This document shows, piece after piece, positions 25,596 through 36,672 of a stretch of 64,000 nt of DNA. A model generated the notes under the pieces. That model was not told the DNA's origin and did no database searches. It saw nothing but the letters and a program-made list of their open reading frames with translations. Source of the DNA: Takakia lepidozioides (Eukaryota; Streptophyta; Takakiopsida; Takakiales; Takakiaceae); contig CM060731.1 in the NCBI GenBank assembly GCA_030704615.1, forward strand, positions 84,364,756 through 84,428,755, in the 5' to 3' direction. Made by a program: the position numbers and the translations under genes. Positions within the stretch are counted from its first letter, which is position 1; the number at the start of each line of letters is the position of its first letter.

Positions 25596-26321
25596 TGTCG
25601 CGCACCTCACTTCGGTAAGCTCTCCCCTCAAGTCATAGTTACTCGCTTGATGCGCGCGCCTAACTCCCAACCTGGCCGCCGGGCCAACTTGGAGCTCCGG
25701 CTGCTCACCGGGGCATAACGGTCCCCCCTTTGATCTCCCAAAGAACCCTCCAACGATTTGGAACCAGCGGAATTCCCTTTGGTAGTTGGCAGTCCGGAAC
25801 AACTCCCCACTCTTTGGTCGCTTTCCGGCTCGCTCGCTTACTCACTAGTTTTTGGTCACCAACGGGCTTGCACCGTTCTCGGGTTTACTACTCCCTATAT
25901 ATACTTTTGTAGCTATCCGCGGGGGTTTCACAAACAACCATGCCATTTTATGGCGAACCACCACGAACACCCTCGACTCCCGGTGATGAGTCGCGGTGAG
26001 TCTTGGCCCACCCACCACGGCCCCTATGGACCGTGATGAGTCCCAAGACTCCCCACGACTCCCACCACGAGGTCTCCGCCCTAGGATGAGTCCTATGCCA
26101 CCCCCACTAAGTCCCGCTAAGCTACCACCACCCCTTGTGGAGCCACCCCTACTGCAACCCGGTGTGCGGGGCTCCACCTAGTGAGCGCCTCTGCCTCCTT
26201 GAGTGCCTTGGGCACTCAAAGGTGCTTCAGCCCCCCATACCTATCGTTGCCACTGCCCCCACCACAAGGGCAGCCCCTCTTGTGTCCCGACCCCCTGCCC
26301 TCAAGGCAAAGGGCCGCGACA
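25596..26321. mobile_element. Solo LTR (726 bp) inserted in transposase copy 1
   Basis: The insertion begins TGTCGCG and ends CGCGACA, a perfect 7-bp inverted terminus with the TG...CA ends of LTRs. It is flanked by TTGAT (25591-25595) and TCGAT (26322-26326), a 5-bp target duplication differing by one transition. A TATA box (CTATATATAC) lies near 25900. Comparison with copy 2 shows the coding sequence running from RSIVQLLRQ straight to SRSELAALDYAKF once the insert is skipped. No internal retrotransposon domain remains. Confidence 0.7.
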
Positions 26322-27836
26322 TCGATGGTTCTCGCTCCGAGCTGGCTGCTCTCGACTATGCCAAATTTCCAGTCAGGAAGGTAACGTATCTGCCTCCCGA
26401 AGTCGATGGCAATGTCATCTTCGAGTTTCCACCTGTAACTTCGTCAAACAGAACCTCAGGGATGTTAACAGACATGGATGAAAGCATGACGGACACCCCT
26501 GGTGTGTGACGAAGTCCAGTAGCACGAAAATTGCTGATGGTGTTTGTGTACGATACGTCCTCTGTGCGGGGAAGCTGAGGTGCCTCAATCCTGCCTGCTT
26601 CCACTTTCTCTCCAAAAGAGGGCGGAGAAACGAGACGGATTGGACTGGCACAACGCATCATCCATTCATTGTCTCCAGCCAAGCTCCTGCAGGTACTTTC
26701 AAGTGCGCACATTGCAAAGAACCACCGACGTGCATGTCCATGTGCAGAGCCAAGCAATATTACGTAATCCATTTGCTCCCGGACTTGACTAGAGCTTGCA
26801 TACACGTTGGGGTCCACTACCACCCCTTGGCAAGAGACAACATGCGTGAGGTTGTGCAGGAAGCACATGACATCATAAAAGAGGAGGTGAAATTGAGCCC
26901 CGGAGCCAGACCAAAGCAGATTCAGCTGAAGGCAGCCCACAAGATTGCTCTTGGCAAAATCATGTCTAAAGATGGTTCAGACCGAGTGCCCTTGAACGAA
27001 GAGGAGATGCTTGACCTGTTGGAGTCCGTCTCGCACGTTTGTAGTCCGAATGTGCGGAATCACATCGTATCTTGCAAGCAGGAGTTTGGCCGGGGGTCGG
27101 ACGTACACTCAATCCTGGAGGTGAAACGAATGACTAGATATGACTACATCCAAGGTAGCAGGTTTCCAGGGCAAGGCAGCGAATCCGATCGTTGTTACAT
27201 TTTTAAAATGTCGATGTGTGGGCCTGGGAGTGGAGTCGACTTGGTCACTCGCATGACAACTGGAAACTTGTCGAATGCTTGGGTGATGTTTGATCACATC
27301 AAGCGAATTACAAACCATCAATGGGTGACTATGGGTGCGCATATTATGACTATCACTCCAAGAGGCTCATGACAATTGCAATCTGCGAGATGAAAGGGGA
27401 GGACACACAATCGGAGATGCATTTGTGGGTGGGCATAAACGAGCAGATGGCAAGGGCGGTATTGGCAGAGTCCAATTTCAGGGGATTCATGGCAGCCAAC
27501 GCTCAGGCCAACTAGGCAGCGGTGCGGTGTGTGTACGGTGAGGACCCCAATGTTCCAATGGAGGGGAAAGAGAGATCATGTGGATTCCATTGGATACAGA
27601 GTCTATCTCACTACACTACCAAATTTGTTGCTAGCTCATTCCAGGCTGAACACCGTGTTCTTTGTACGACGTGGAAGGATGCACCCACATTTGATGACGC
27701 GGAGGTTAAGTTTGCTATCATCGAGGCTTGGTGGAACACGTCAGGTGCAGTGGAGACAACCAATCTGGGAGCCTTGCACAGCTGGTTGGGGTGGTGGCAT
27801 TTCCGTTATTGACAGTTCGGACAGTACATGCGAGAG

Positions 27837-27919
27837 GTATGATGCTGTCATTTTCGTGCAATTGTCTTTCTATTATGGACCTTTCCATTGGTCCCTCACC
27901 ATTGTTTGTGTCCTTGTAG
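27837..27919 (+). other. Intron in transposase copy 1
   Basis: GT at 27837 and AG at 27918-27919 join a reading frame ending YMRE to one starting ERCLDSDTDM. Copy 2 has an intron at the same place (about 58283-58362), so the intron predates the two copies. Confidence 0.7.
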
Positions 27920-29604
27920 GAGCGGTGCTTGGATTCCGACACGGACATGCTGAACACGAATATGGCAGAATCAGTCCACTCCTCCTGGCGAGCGTCTTCT
28001 GCCGCACATCTGGTGGACGTAGTGACGGCCACAACGGAGGACATCGACCGAGCAATCATGCATCAAGCCACGTACTACAAGTTCCTGAGCGGGAAACAAT
28101 GGGGCTTTGGGCCGGACAGGGAGGAATTGTTGGTACGAACAGCTTCGAGGTCGAAGAATCCACTGAAATGGGTGACAGCATTGCGAGAGAGAATCAAAGG
28201 GACGCCTCTGCACCGCAGAGGTGAATACCTAGAGGGGGACGTCCGTACTTGCCCTATGAGGCGGAGGATTAAAGAGGAACCCGGGTGCGAAGAGGATTCC
28301 TGGAAATCCGATAGGAACATTCTGACAGCACCTCGAGGTCCCGTCATGTTGCCGCACAATGTGTCTTCCAGCAGTGGAAGCCCAAGAAATTCCAAATCGC
28401 CATCGCCTTCAAGCGGGGATTCTGTGTGAGAAATTCCCACCGCTCGCTTGTCCCAGATTCCGCCCGCTGTTATGCAGTATGGCCAAGCCATTGTGGAGAC
28501 AACTGTGTCTACGTCACAGTGGAGAATTGCTCGCACAAAGTCGTCGTTTCGAGGCAGGTGTTCCGCAATTCGAGTGGATACACGGCAACGTTGTTTAGAG
28601 ATGATAAGGAGGAATTCAGATGGGGCTGTCCCTGCTCCTACTTTTACAGGAAGATTTGTCCATGCAAAGTTTGCGGAGGCAACAACCACCCAGTTCTGGT
28701 TCTGCAAGCACGACATTATGACTTGCGTGTATGGAAAGCCCAAGTACGGCATACAAACAATGCCAGAGGCTCCCCCGGTGTGGCCGGTGGAACCAGGCTG
28801 CGATCTGAGTCAGGTTGAGGCCGACGCCCTTACCGCCGCAGGATTTCGGATGGTGCAGCGCACTGACATCCCCAGACAACCATTTCCGCTTCCACAGCCT
28901 CCACCACCGACCACTGTGAGAGCAAGAACAATGGGACGCGACAGCGCTAAGCATCCTACACACCGTTGGGGGAAACCGAAGAGGCGGCGACCTCCCTCAA
29001 AAGTGAACGAGACAAGGATGGGGAATGCACTTCGGATGAACTGTACAATCCAGAGCTCGACAGAAGTGCCCCCACCAGGCTTCGAGCATGTGTATCAGAT
29101 GGCCACGGCAGGCTCATCTGTTCGCAATGAGGTGTGCACCATCACCATTTCAAAATTATCCACCTGCAATTGCACCAACTTCCAGATCATGGCGAACAAG
29201 GGGGCATCATACTGCCCTTGCAAGCATCTATACTACGTGTACCTAAAGAGACTCTGGTGTAATTCCACAACTCATCACTTCATACATGCACCAGGGTTGA
29301 GCCCCCAAGAGGTTGCACACTCTTCTGAATATGGATCCAGGGGACCAGTGAGCTTGGCTTGCGGTCCCAACACAATGGTACGCCCATCCTTTTCGGATAG
29401 TAGAACTGTACTGCTGCAAGTAGCTCTGACTCTGGCCACAGAAAGGTCCGACTTATGTCTTACCTACCAGTAACCTGTTTTGCTCGAACTAAGATAATAC
29501 TATGTCATTCACTTGTGTTTCCACGTGCATGTATTTTTGTGTGTTGGAGGGTTCCTGTTTTTCTGCTCTCCCAAACTTTGCTTTCCTCATTCGACCCCCG
29601 GCAA

Positions 29605-29725
29605 GGAAATGCAGCGCCGCATTTCCAAGTAATGTCGTAGGTACTGGTAGATGCGGCCTTCGCCAACACCCAACCGCCCAGAAATTTCGCACGTGCGAAC
29701 CCTAATGCGACACCGCATTTCCCAG
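29605..29725. repeat. Type A palindromes, right side of element I
   Basis: Two type A copies (29605-29626 and 29702-29723, each with one or more changes) lie just after the transposase 3' end. A half copy is near 30073. With the cluster at 16.8-17.5 kb they bracket element I. Confidence 0.75.
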
Positions 29726-29960
29726 TTGAGTCACAAATCTTTCCCGCCGAATACCCGAAGATGACAGAATTGTGAAGTACTGCAGACTCTATTGGTGCAG
29801 ACTCTATTGGTTCAATCGCGGCAAAAGGGTCAGCTTCATTCCAATGTTAAGGCATGTAAACCCGCGGAATACTCTATACAGGCCAGTATGCGACGTCCTT
29901 TTGCCGTGGTATACTGGATTTCTCGTTGCACGGTCACTCATTTCCATGAACGGATCTAAA

Positions 29961-30190
29961 AAACCATGAGCGGACTTGTTACTGACGACATATCTTCGCC
30001 GCATTACAGGATGTGGAACTTCCAACAACGGCAAGGTCAAATAAAAAACTATTATTTTAATACTTGTTTAATCTGCCGCATTTCCAAATTTGGAGGAGTC
30101 CGCTCATGAAATCCGCGTGTCTTAGACTTCAGCTCACCGCTCATGCGGCTCATGCGGCTCATGGTTTTTGCTCATGAAATAGTAAACCTC
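29961..30190. mobile_element. Terminal region of element I (right end)
   Basis: The region is rich in CCGCTCATG units and ends GCTCATGAAATAGTAAACCTC at 30190. The right end of element II ends GCTCATGAAATAGCTAACCTC at 60599, so this is the corresponding terminus. The sequence beyond 30190 is LINE-like, which places the insertion in a LINE. I could not find the matching left terminus near 16.8 kb, so the left boundary of element I is open. Confidence 0.65.
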
Positions 30191-31918
30191 CTTAATAATT
30201 GTGGGAAGTGTGCTAGGAATTGCATTAATAGTGATAGGCCCCGGGTTGGGGTGGATATTGCCACATCGTAAGATTATTAGATCTAGACAAGCATTTATGT
30301 AGGAATTGTTTGGTGTGGGAGGGTGGTGGTAGTAGTGTTTGGATTTACTTGGGTAGAGATGGTAGCATCCATGCGGACCGTGGGTAATTGCATTGGGGTC
30401 GAAGGTAAGTATGGTGAAGCATTTTGAGGGTTTGCGGATTAGTGGGATGTGGTGGGATTATATGATGAGGTAAATAAGGGTCTAGAGCTGAGAGAGTAGA
30501 GCTTGTGGCTCTTGAATATGTGGGGTGGATATATTGAGGATATGGTAGTTGGGTAGTTTTACTGGTGTCCCATGATTGGGCAAAACAGCAGATGAGAGTA
30601 ATGTTTGTAAATGTTGTATTTGTGGGAGCTGGGAAGTCTATTGGGGGTTTTATAATATTTGGGAATTGTTGGAGTAGTACTGAGGTGGGGGCAGTGTAGC
30701 CATTGTTTATAAATAGGGATAGGATGGGGGTATGAGTAGCGGGAGAATTATTTATAAGCGGTGGGATTGAAAAATGTGTCATAGGTGCGATGGTTATGCA
30801 TATTGGGATTATTTTTGTATAGGTTGTGCTATGATGGGATGTGGTGGGGATATCTAGAGTGGGAGGGGAGATCAACAATAGATGATGGATGAAGGATGTA
30901 GTGATGAGTCTTTGATGAAGTTGCAAGGGGATGGCGGGTGATAGGAGGAGAAGTTTAAAGAGTTGGGAGGGGGGACGGGTATAGAGGGGGCGAGTGTAGG
31001 TAGTATGTGAGGAGGCACTAGTTAGGGCCGCGGGGTATCCCCCGGCTATGGGCGGTCGGGGATGAGATGCGGGCTTGAGGTAAGGTGCGAATGGGGTAGG
31101 CTGGGAAGGTGGATGAATGTGGGTAATCATGGAAAATGGGTGTGGGGGGATGAGATTGTATATGGGAAATGATGGTGGGGTAGGTAGGTGTACGTGGGGG
31201 GGGTAGGGGTGAGGGGAGATATGGATGAGAACCTCGGTGAATGCATTCTGATATAGGCAACAGAGATGGGGGTAATGATGAACGGGAGTGGAAGCTGTCG
31301 TGAGAGAGAGAAGTGACGGTTGTGGCTGGAATGGTTATGGGAGCGTGATGTTTTGGTTTGAATTATGGAGGGCACGTGGCACATGCGAGCTACGGACATG
31401 TGGCACACGCTGAGAAGTCGGGGTGGGAGTGCGACGGGCAAGAGTGTTGGGGGAGAGTGAGGGGGGTAGTGCAGTCTCTCGTGATGGCATGGAAGGTGGG
31501 GCCTCGGCACCCACGTGCCTGCCTTAATAGTGAAGCTGTTTGGGGAGTCTGCCCAGAGAGGGGGGTGCCGCGCATTATGATATGCATTGTGGAAGGAGTA
31601 GGAGTTGGATACGCAGGCGAGGTAATGTGCTTCATAGGAAGAAAATGCTTGGTATTGAGCAGAATAAACCAGGGAAACAAATTGGGTATGTTGGGCATAG
31701 AGGGAGGTAAGATACGAGGCCAAGATAAGCATAAGAGAGAGTAGAGCTAGTCCATACAGGCTGTGGATAATCTGGCCACTGAAGCATGCTAGAGACATAA
31801 ACATTAGGTGGGGTGCCGTGCATGGTATGAGTGCCTGTTAACTGAACACTGGTGTTGTGCAGGGGCGTTGCTGGCGTCTGAAGCACCGGGGGTGGCATAG
31901 CGGTAGTGGCAAGGGCCA
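30191..31918 (-). other. LINE-associated low-complexity sequence
   Basis: On the minus strand this reads as long Pro/Thr/Ser/His-rich frames (two over 220 codons) with no catalytic motif. It continues the strand of the LINE ORF1 relic at 31.9-32.7 kb, so it may be the poorly preserved spacer or the start of ORF2 of that LINE. The base composition is strongly skewed (G-rich on plus), which keeps frames open without selection. I do not call a gene. Confidence 0.35.
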
Positions 31919-32690
31919 CTAAGCTGAATCCGGGGGGGCAGTGGGCGGGAGCTCAATGAGAATCAGCGATGGGTATCCTTTTGCCTGCGCTGCAGTTGTT
32001 CTACCGGGTGGGAGTTGCTTGGGTAAGCCGGGGGGTGGGGGCAGCTTGTCCATTATCAGCTTCGCATGCTTGTAGAAATTCTCCAGATTGGCGCCAAGGT
32101 TCTGAGTGATGGATTCTTGGATCGATTCAAGGTACAGGTGGTGCGCATCGTGTTGGGTAGCAATGGTAAGGGCAACCCTGTCCTCCATCGCAGCTAGGTC
32201 GCCTTTGAACTCCGTTTTGACAGAGATAGCGTGTAGGGCTAGTTTTGGTCAATTTCAGACATGAGGTGGTCGTGCCCCTGCTTGGAACTTGAGCCAGTTG
32301 CAATGGTGAGTGAATTGACCGCGTCCGCTAGTGCTTGATTGATGTTGGCAACCCTCAGACGCTCGAGGATTTCAGCTGCTGGCGGGGTTGCCCCATTGAG
32401 GCTGTTCGTGTGAGGTTCAAACTTGATAAGCCTGCCCAAGACTAGGACTGGTGGGCGATTGCACCATTGTGCGTAGACACTAGGATTCTTGCAGGTGATG
32501 AGGGCCATGCCAGTGTGCCATGTTTTCTCCATCCTGTCGATTTTGTTGAAGTGTACATGTTCCGTGTTGTCCTTGCCAAATATGCTAGTGAGAGCAGCTT
32601 CAGTGTCAGCCTGCGAGTGTAAGGGGTTGAGGTTTGCCACCAATGTGAGAGCATCCCGCTCGGCGATGGCTTCTTGAGGTGTTGCGGGCC
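31919..32690 (-). pseudogene. LINE ORF1 (nucleic-acid-binding) relic
   Basis: Two minus-strand frames carry ITCKNPSVYAQWCNRPPVL, LIKFEPHTNSLNGATPPA, LERLRVANINQALADAV and IATQHDAHHLYLESIQESIT. The same sequence pattern recurs in the ORF1 copy at 38.6-41.6 kb, and it resembles ORF1 proteins of LINEs whose ORF2 looks like the one at 32.7-38.2 kb. ORF1 proteins of non-LTR elements coat the RNA. A frame break near 32.2 kb separates the two halves. It is head to head with the ORF2 that begins at about 32.7 kb. Confidence 0.6.
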
Positions 32691-32956
32691 TTTATGACTC
32701 ATGCCTCAAAGCACTCTCCAAATATAAATCCCCCGGCCCCGACCTCATCCCTAATGCCATACTCCAAGCGCTTGACCCTCATCTTCACTCTCTTCTATTA
32801 AAATTCTTTCACCTCTGTTACCGCCTACGGCGTGTTCCCCCCTCATGGAAGCACAACCGTACTATTCTCCTGTACAAAAAGGGAGACCCCACTAATCTAG
32901 GTAACTACCGCCCCATAGCTTTAGCTAACACCATCTATAAACTCTTCACTACCCCT

Positions 32957-33628
32957 AACAGTGTATCAGAAAATGAATATTGTCTTCAGATTGCCCACAC
33001 AACGGGCAATTGCACTCTCCCTTTCCTCTCTGCTTCTGTTTGCTGTTCAAAGGTAGGCTTCCTGCCCCGAGTTTAAATTTCAGTCTAGTGCCGAGAGTGG
33101 GTAGACCCTTGAGGTCATCCAAGATGTCCTCCCCCGTGTCACAGACTGGAAACAAGTTCAGGGAAGTTTTCTGCCTAACTTCATTTTCATCAGAGAATCT
33201 CATGGCAACAGACATGGCTGAGGACACTACAGCCTCTAAGTCAAATTTATCCAGCAGGGTCAAGACTTGCGGATCCAGGTCTAGGTCCTTGAGGATCTCT
33301 TCTACTCTCTTCTGCCAGGACTTAGCCTGTTTGACAGGGCGGTCCTGTTTCCAAGATATAGAGTCGATTAACTTAGGATATCTGGTGTTGGGCATATGTT
33401 GCAGCTGACCCACCATCTGACCTTGAATTCATCTCGTCGGGAGCTTAAGGATGGAATGCCAAACTCACCCCAAACAGCCACATTGGTTGTTTTGGAGCAT
33501 GCTGACATATACTCCTTAAGCACCCCCACTTGAATGGATTCTAGAAACTTAGCCTAGTTGGAGTTATCAACCCATATAGCAGATCCGTACTCCAAGGCAG
33601 GTCTAATAACGCCACGATGCTTTCCAGC
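32957..33628 (-). mobile_element. Fragment of a second LINE clade inserted in the first
   Basis: The minus strand reads LEYGSAIWVDNSN, LESIQVGVLKEYMSACSK, VWGEFGIPSLSSRRDEFKV and the zinc-binding CNCPLCGQSEDNIHFLIHC. This is the C-terminal thumb and zinc region of a non-LTR reverse transcriptase unlike the host LINE. It interrupts the palm domain of the plus-strand LINE between KLFTT and YGEHHCILSD. Exact edges are uncertain by about 10 bases. Confidence 0.65.
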
Positions 33629-34942
33629 TATGGGGAGCACCACTGTATTCTTAGCGACCCCCAAGAAGGCTTCCGGGCCACCCGCAGCACCACTCGCCAA
33701 ATACAATATGTTCTATCTGCACTCAACTGCCAACAATCTGCACTCAACCAAGACATATACCTCATGTACATTGACTTAAAAAATGCCTTCGGATCCTTAG
33801 ACCATGCCCGACTTCTCGCCATTATGACAGACCTAGGCTACCCAGCTGATGCCATTCAACTCATAGGCAACATCTATACTGGCAGCTCCACAGAATACTC
33901 GGGTTCATACTATGGGTCCACCCCTCCTATACCCATTCTAAGAGGTAGTATTCAAGGAGACACCCTAAGCCCATATCTATTCATCATCTTTTTAGAGCCC
34001 CTCTTAAGATGGATTGACCGAGGCAATATTGGCTATCAATACAAAACCTCCAACAATACTATTTCCATTGCGGCCTATGCAGATGATATAGCCATCCTCG
34101 CACATAAACCCCAACATCTCAATAAACAAGCTGACAAGCTCTCTAGATTTAACCAGTGGTCTGGCATGGAACTAAGCCTTCATAAATGCGCGGTAACCGC
34201 AACTACCCATCACAGCAAGCTAACCAAATCAACGACCGCATCACATTGCAAACTGCATATCCATTACCAGAACAAAAACTTCCCCTACCTAGGGCCCGAT
34301 GAACCCTACACCTACCTAGGTATACAACTTGTCCCCTCCCTTACTTGGCACCTCCAAAAATCCACCACAATTGCTAAACTGACCGACAGAAGCATGGCGC
34401 TCCTCAAATCTCCAATTTCCATCCGCCCAAAACTCTCCCTCATTCAAACGGTACTCAAACCACGAGTCCAATACTCATTTCACGCAGCATCCTTCTCCAT
34501 ACCGGATATCAAATTAATCGACAAACATTTCATTCAACTCACGAAACGCATATGTGGTCTACCCACCAGCACCCCTAAAGCCCTTACCCAACTTCCCATA
34601 GATAGCTTTGGCATAGGTACTATCCCACTTATTACCTTCTACGCCCGCACTTTGGGAAAACAACTACAAGAAGCTCTCAACGACCTGGGCCGCCTTGGCC
34701 TCATCTACAGGGGTCTCCTTCAATTCTTGGCCAATAAATATAATGGCCTTTACTCCCTACCAACCCTCCATTCCCAATCCTGCCACCACTCCCCCACGAC
34801 CAGAACTTTATATATACTACGCCAAATGAACATAAGCATACAAACCGATCTAACGGGCTATCCCAATACCATCTCACCCCTTGAACAAGCATGGCTTAAC
34901 AGCCCTTATCTATCTGAACTTGAGGAGCAGCACCCCCGCTAA
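33617..34942 (+). CDS. LINE reverse transcriptase (palm/thumb) region
   Basis: An open frame of 441 codons carries the conserved non-LTR RT blocks: EGFRATRSTTRQIQYVLSAL, YIDLKNAFGSLDHARLLAIM, PPIPILRGSIQGDTLSPYLF, and AAYADDIAILAH with the intact YADD catalytic pair. Thumb-like sequence (RPKLSLIQTVLKPRVQYSF) follows. It synthesises cDNA at the nicked target. The frame ends at a TAA (34940-34942), but the next 230 codons continue in the same frame, so that stop is a single lesion rather than the true end. Confidence 0.85.
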   Translation: MLSSYGEHHCILSDPQEGFRATRSTTRQIQYVLSALNCQQSALNQDIYLMYIDLKNAFGSLDHARLLAIMTDLGYPADAIQLIGNIYTGSSTEYSGSYYGSTPPIPILRGSIQGDTLSPYLFIIFLEPLLRWIDRGNIGYQYKTSNNTISIAAYADDIAILAHKPQHLNKQADKLSRFNQWSGMELSLHKCAVTATTHHSKLTKSTTASHCKLHIHYQNKNFPYLGPDEPYTYLGIQLVPSLTWHLQKSTTIAKLTDRSMALLKSPISIRPKLSLIQTVLKPRVQYSFHAASFSIPDIKLIDKHFIQLTKRICGLPTSTPKALTQLPIDSFGIGTIPLITFYARTLGKQLQEALNDLGRLGLIYRGLLQFLANKYNGLYSLPTLHSQSCHHSPTTRTLYILRQMNISIQTDLTGYPNTISPLEQAWLNSPYLSELEEQHPR

Positions 34943-35635
34943 AAAACCCCCCTCCTTGCCTACTTTAAACTAAGACACATCTCAACACTCTCCCAACTCA
35001 CCGCCGCCTCTGGCTATCGGCTACTCTCATCCCAAGAGTTCACTCTTAAATACTCTAGAGCCATGGTCAAAACCAACAGATTCCTATCCTTGCTTCGATC
35101 CCTCTTTTGCCACAGGACCCCCTCCTGTACCCTTGAATGTGATATGCCATGCAAACTCTTTCCCCACCACAAACAGGACCTTCTCCCTCAATATCGAACT
35201 AGACCAGCCCCCGCTATCCTCAATACTCTGGCAATGCGCACATCTCACCCATACCCCTCTGGCGCCCACACCCCCCCAGGGCCACTATACCCTCCCACTC
35301 CCTCCCAAATGGTAGGTTCTAATCCGTCCACTCCCAATTCCCCTGACCTCACCGCCCCTCCCACCCCTACCCAGCCCGCAGCTCCATTGATATCCCCAAG
35401 TCACCAGACTTCCCTCCCACAACCACAGTATGTTCACCCAGACAACCCAGACGCCTTCATTATCGAAGCTATTCTTGGTACCAGAACCCAAAACACCGTC
35501 GATGAATTTGGCGCCACATGCCTAGACACCTACTACCTATGCAAATGGGCAGGATACCCATCAGAAGATAATACCTGGCAAGCTGAAGCCAACCTATTTG
35601 ATCTCATGATGACTGTGATCCCGCCCACAACCTAA
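34943..35635 (+). CDS. LINE ORF2 continuation with chromodomain
   Basis: This continues the RT frame after one TAA. A Pro-rich linker precedes a chromodomain at about 35453-35609: AFIIEAILGTRTQ, then YYLCKWAGYPSEDNTWQAEA. The aromatic cage positions and the Trp-x-Gly-Tyr-Pro and Asn-Thr-Trp signatures are present. Chromodomains bind methylated histone tails and steer integration of chromovirus LTR elements. They are unusual in LINEs. Being in frame with the RT apart from one stop argues that it belongs to the element and is not a later insertion. Confidence 0.7.
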   Translation, partial: KTPLLAYFKLRHISTLSQLTAASGYRLLSSQEFTLKYSRAMVKTNRFLSLLRSLFCHRTPSCTLECDMPCKLFPHHKQDLLPQYRTRPAPAILNTLAMRTSHPYPSGAHTPPGPLYPPTPSQMVGSNPSTPNSPDLTAPPTPTQPAAPLISPSHQTSLPQPQYVHPDNPDAFIIEAILGTRTQNTVDEFGATCLDTYYLCKWAGYPSEDNTWQAEANLFDLMMTVIPPTT

Positions 35636-35766
35636 CCCTCCTCACCACTTTTCACAAAACCACCAACACTAACTACCTAGCCCATATCCATCAGCAACAC
35701 ACTTCCACACCCCAACCAATAGACTCCCGATATGTTCATACCCATCTAATTGCCCCGACAGTTCAT

Positions 35767-36656
35767 GTGTGCATTACAGAGTGTAACCCTGACAAAGACA
35801 TCCTTTGCACCTCCCCCACAATCCGCTCAGGAAAAAGCCTGTCCAAACTCTATGCCTCCCATGGCCGCTTTATAGGCCTTATCCCGAATGACAGACTCAC
35901 CTGGCTGTGGCATAGATTCTCAACCTCAAACCCGCCACCTAACCAGGTCACGCCAGCACGGCAGGATTTTGCTACAGATGTCTGCTGGCTAGTAGACCGC
36001 TATTTGGCTGACATCCCCCCAAAAAAGCCTCGCTCCCCTCTAAAGCTAACACAAGCTCAATCTCATGCTACCCTCCCCCCTGACATCCTTGCATTTCTCA
36101 TAGATTCTTTCCACATTACGCACTCTTATTATTCTAGCCCGCTCACATGCCCTATGATGCTCTCCTCATTCTCTAGTACGCACCCCCGGGACTGCCTATT
36201 TGGAGCCTTAGGCTCGGCATCCCAGCACACCTGGTCTGGTTGTGGCTTCGCCCCCCCCCCCCCCCCCCCCAGGGTTCTTCTATCTATGCAAGACGCTTTA
36301 CAGTGGGCACGCCTTGCGGCCCAAACCTCCCCCTCTTCCGCTACCATCCTTCTTCTGACGAACCAACAAATGCCAAATGGCCTTCACCCCCTACTTCAAC
36401 TACCCTCTGCAATAACGCCCCTAGTTGCTATCGACCCTGGTCAGCTCCAATTCTCCCGTACCCCGCCCTCCCCACATACCTTAAACACAGTGAACCCACC
36501 CTAACACTCATATTACTTGTTCATCGTCCCACCATCACCATACCCACTGATTTCTCGTCCCGCCTTACTCACCTTCTTGCAAATACACATAACATGAAGG
36601 TCACCGTTTTCCCTTCCCCACTTACCCCCAGGGCACACCTCACCCCCTCCCTATAA
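35767..36656 (+). CDS. PCIF1-like methyltransferase-related region of the LINE
   Basis: Two overlapping frames separated by a 20-base C tract (36251-36270). Before the tract: LPPDILAFLIDSFHITHSYY, SSPLTCPMMLSSFSSTHPRD and CLFGALGSASQHTW. After it: ALQWARLAAQTSPSSATILL, then TLILLVHRPTITIPTDF in the second frame. The pattern (Ser-Pro-Leu near a Phe-x2-Thr segment, then Phe-Gly, a Pro-rich motif, then a hydrophobic strand) is reminiscent of PCIF1/CAPAM, the cap-adjacent m6A RNA methyltransferase, whose catalytic motif is NPPF. That motif would fall exactly at the C tract, which now reads as a proline run, so activity is lost. The family assignment is from memory and moderate at best. Confidence 0.4.
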
Positions 36657-36672
36657 TTAAAATATCTAAAGC

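Larger units (their letters stand above)
25014..29473 (+). pseudogene. MULE-like transposase with SWIM finger, copy 1
   Basis: Start chosen at MAPNSYAIVCCPPQ, which aligns with MAENPSAIVYCPPH of copy 2. Next come a conserved region (LYLEEERKD-type), Cys-rich zinc-binding segments (LRCLNPACFHF, FKCAHCKEPPTCMSMC) and the transposase core (VMFDHIKRITNHQW, MTIAICEMKGEDTQSE, NFRGFMAANAQAN, VPMEGKERSCGFHW, EAWWNTSGAVE). An 83-bp intron at 27837-27919 follows, then ESVHSSWRASSAAHLVD, and a SWIM finger (CNC...CKH) near 29.15-29.23 kb. This layout matches the GCM/WRKY-like zinc-finger MULE-type transposases of non-seed plants. Lesions are a solo LTR at 25596-26321, a one-base deletion near 27345, a TAG after NAQAN, a stop before the last coiled segment, and Ala where copy 2 has Asp in the second acidic motif. 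It is not functional. Confidence 0.75.

Noticed and set aside
30345-31804. Large Pro/Thr-rich minus-strand frames
   Set aside because: Strong strand composition bias explains the lack of stops. No domain motif, and not conserved in another copy here.
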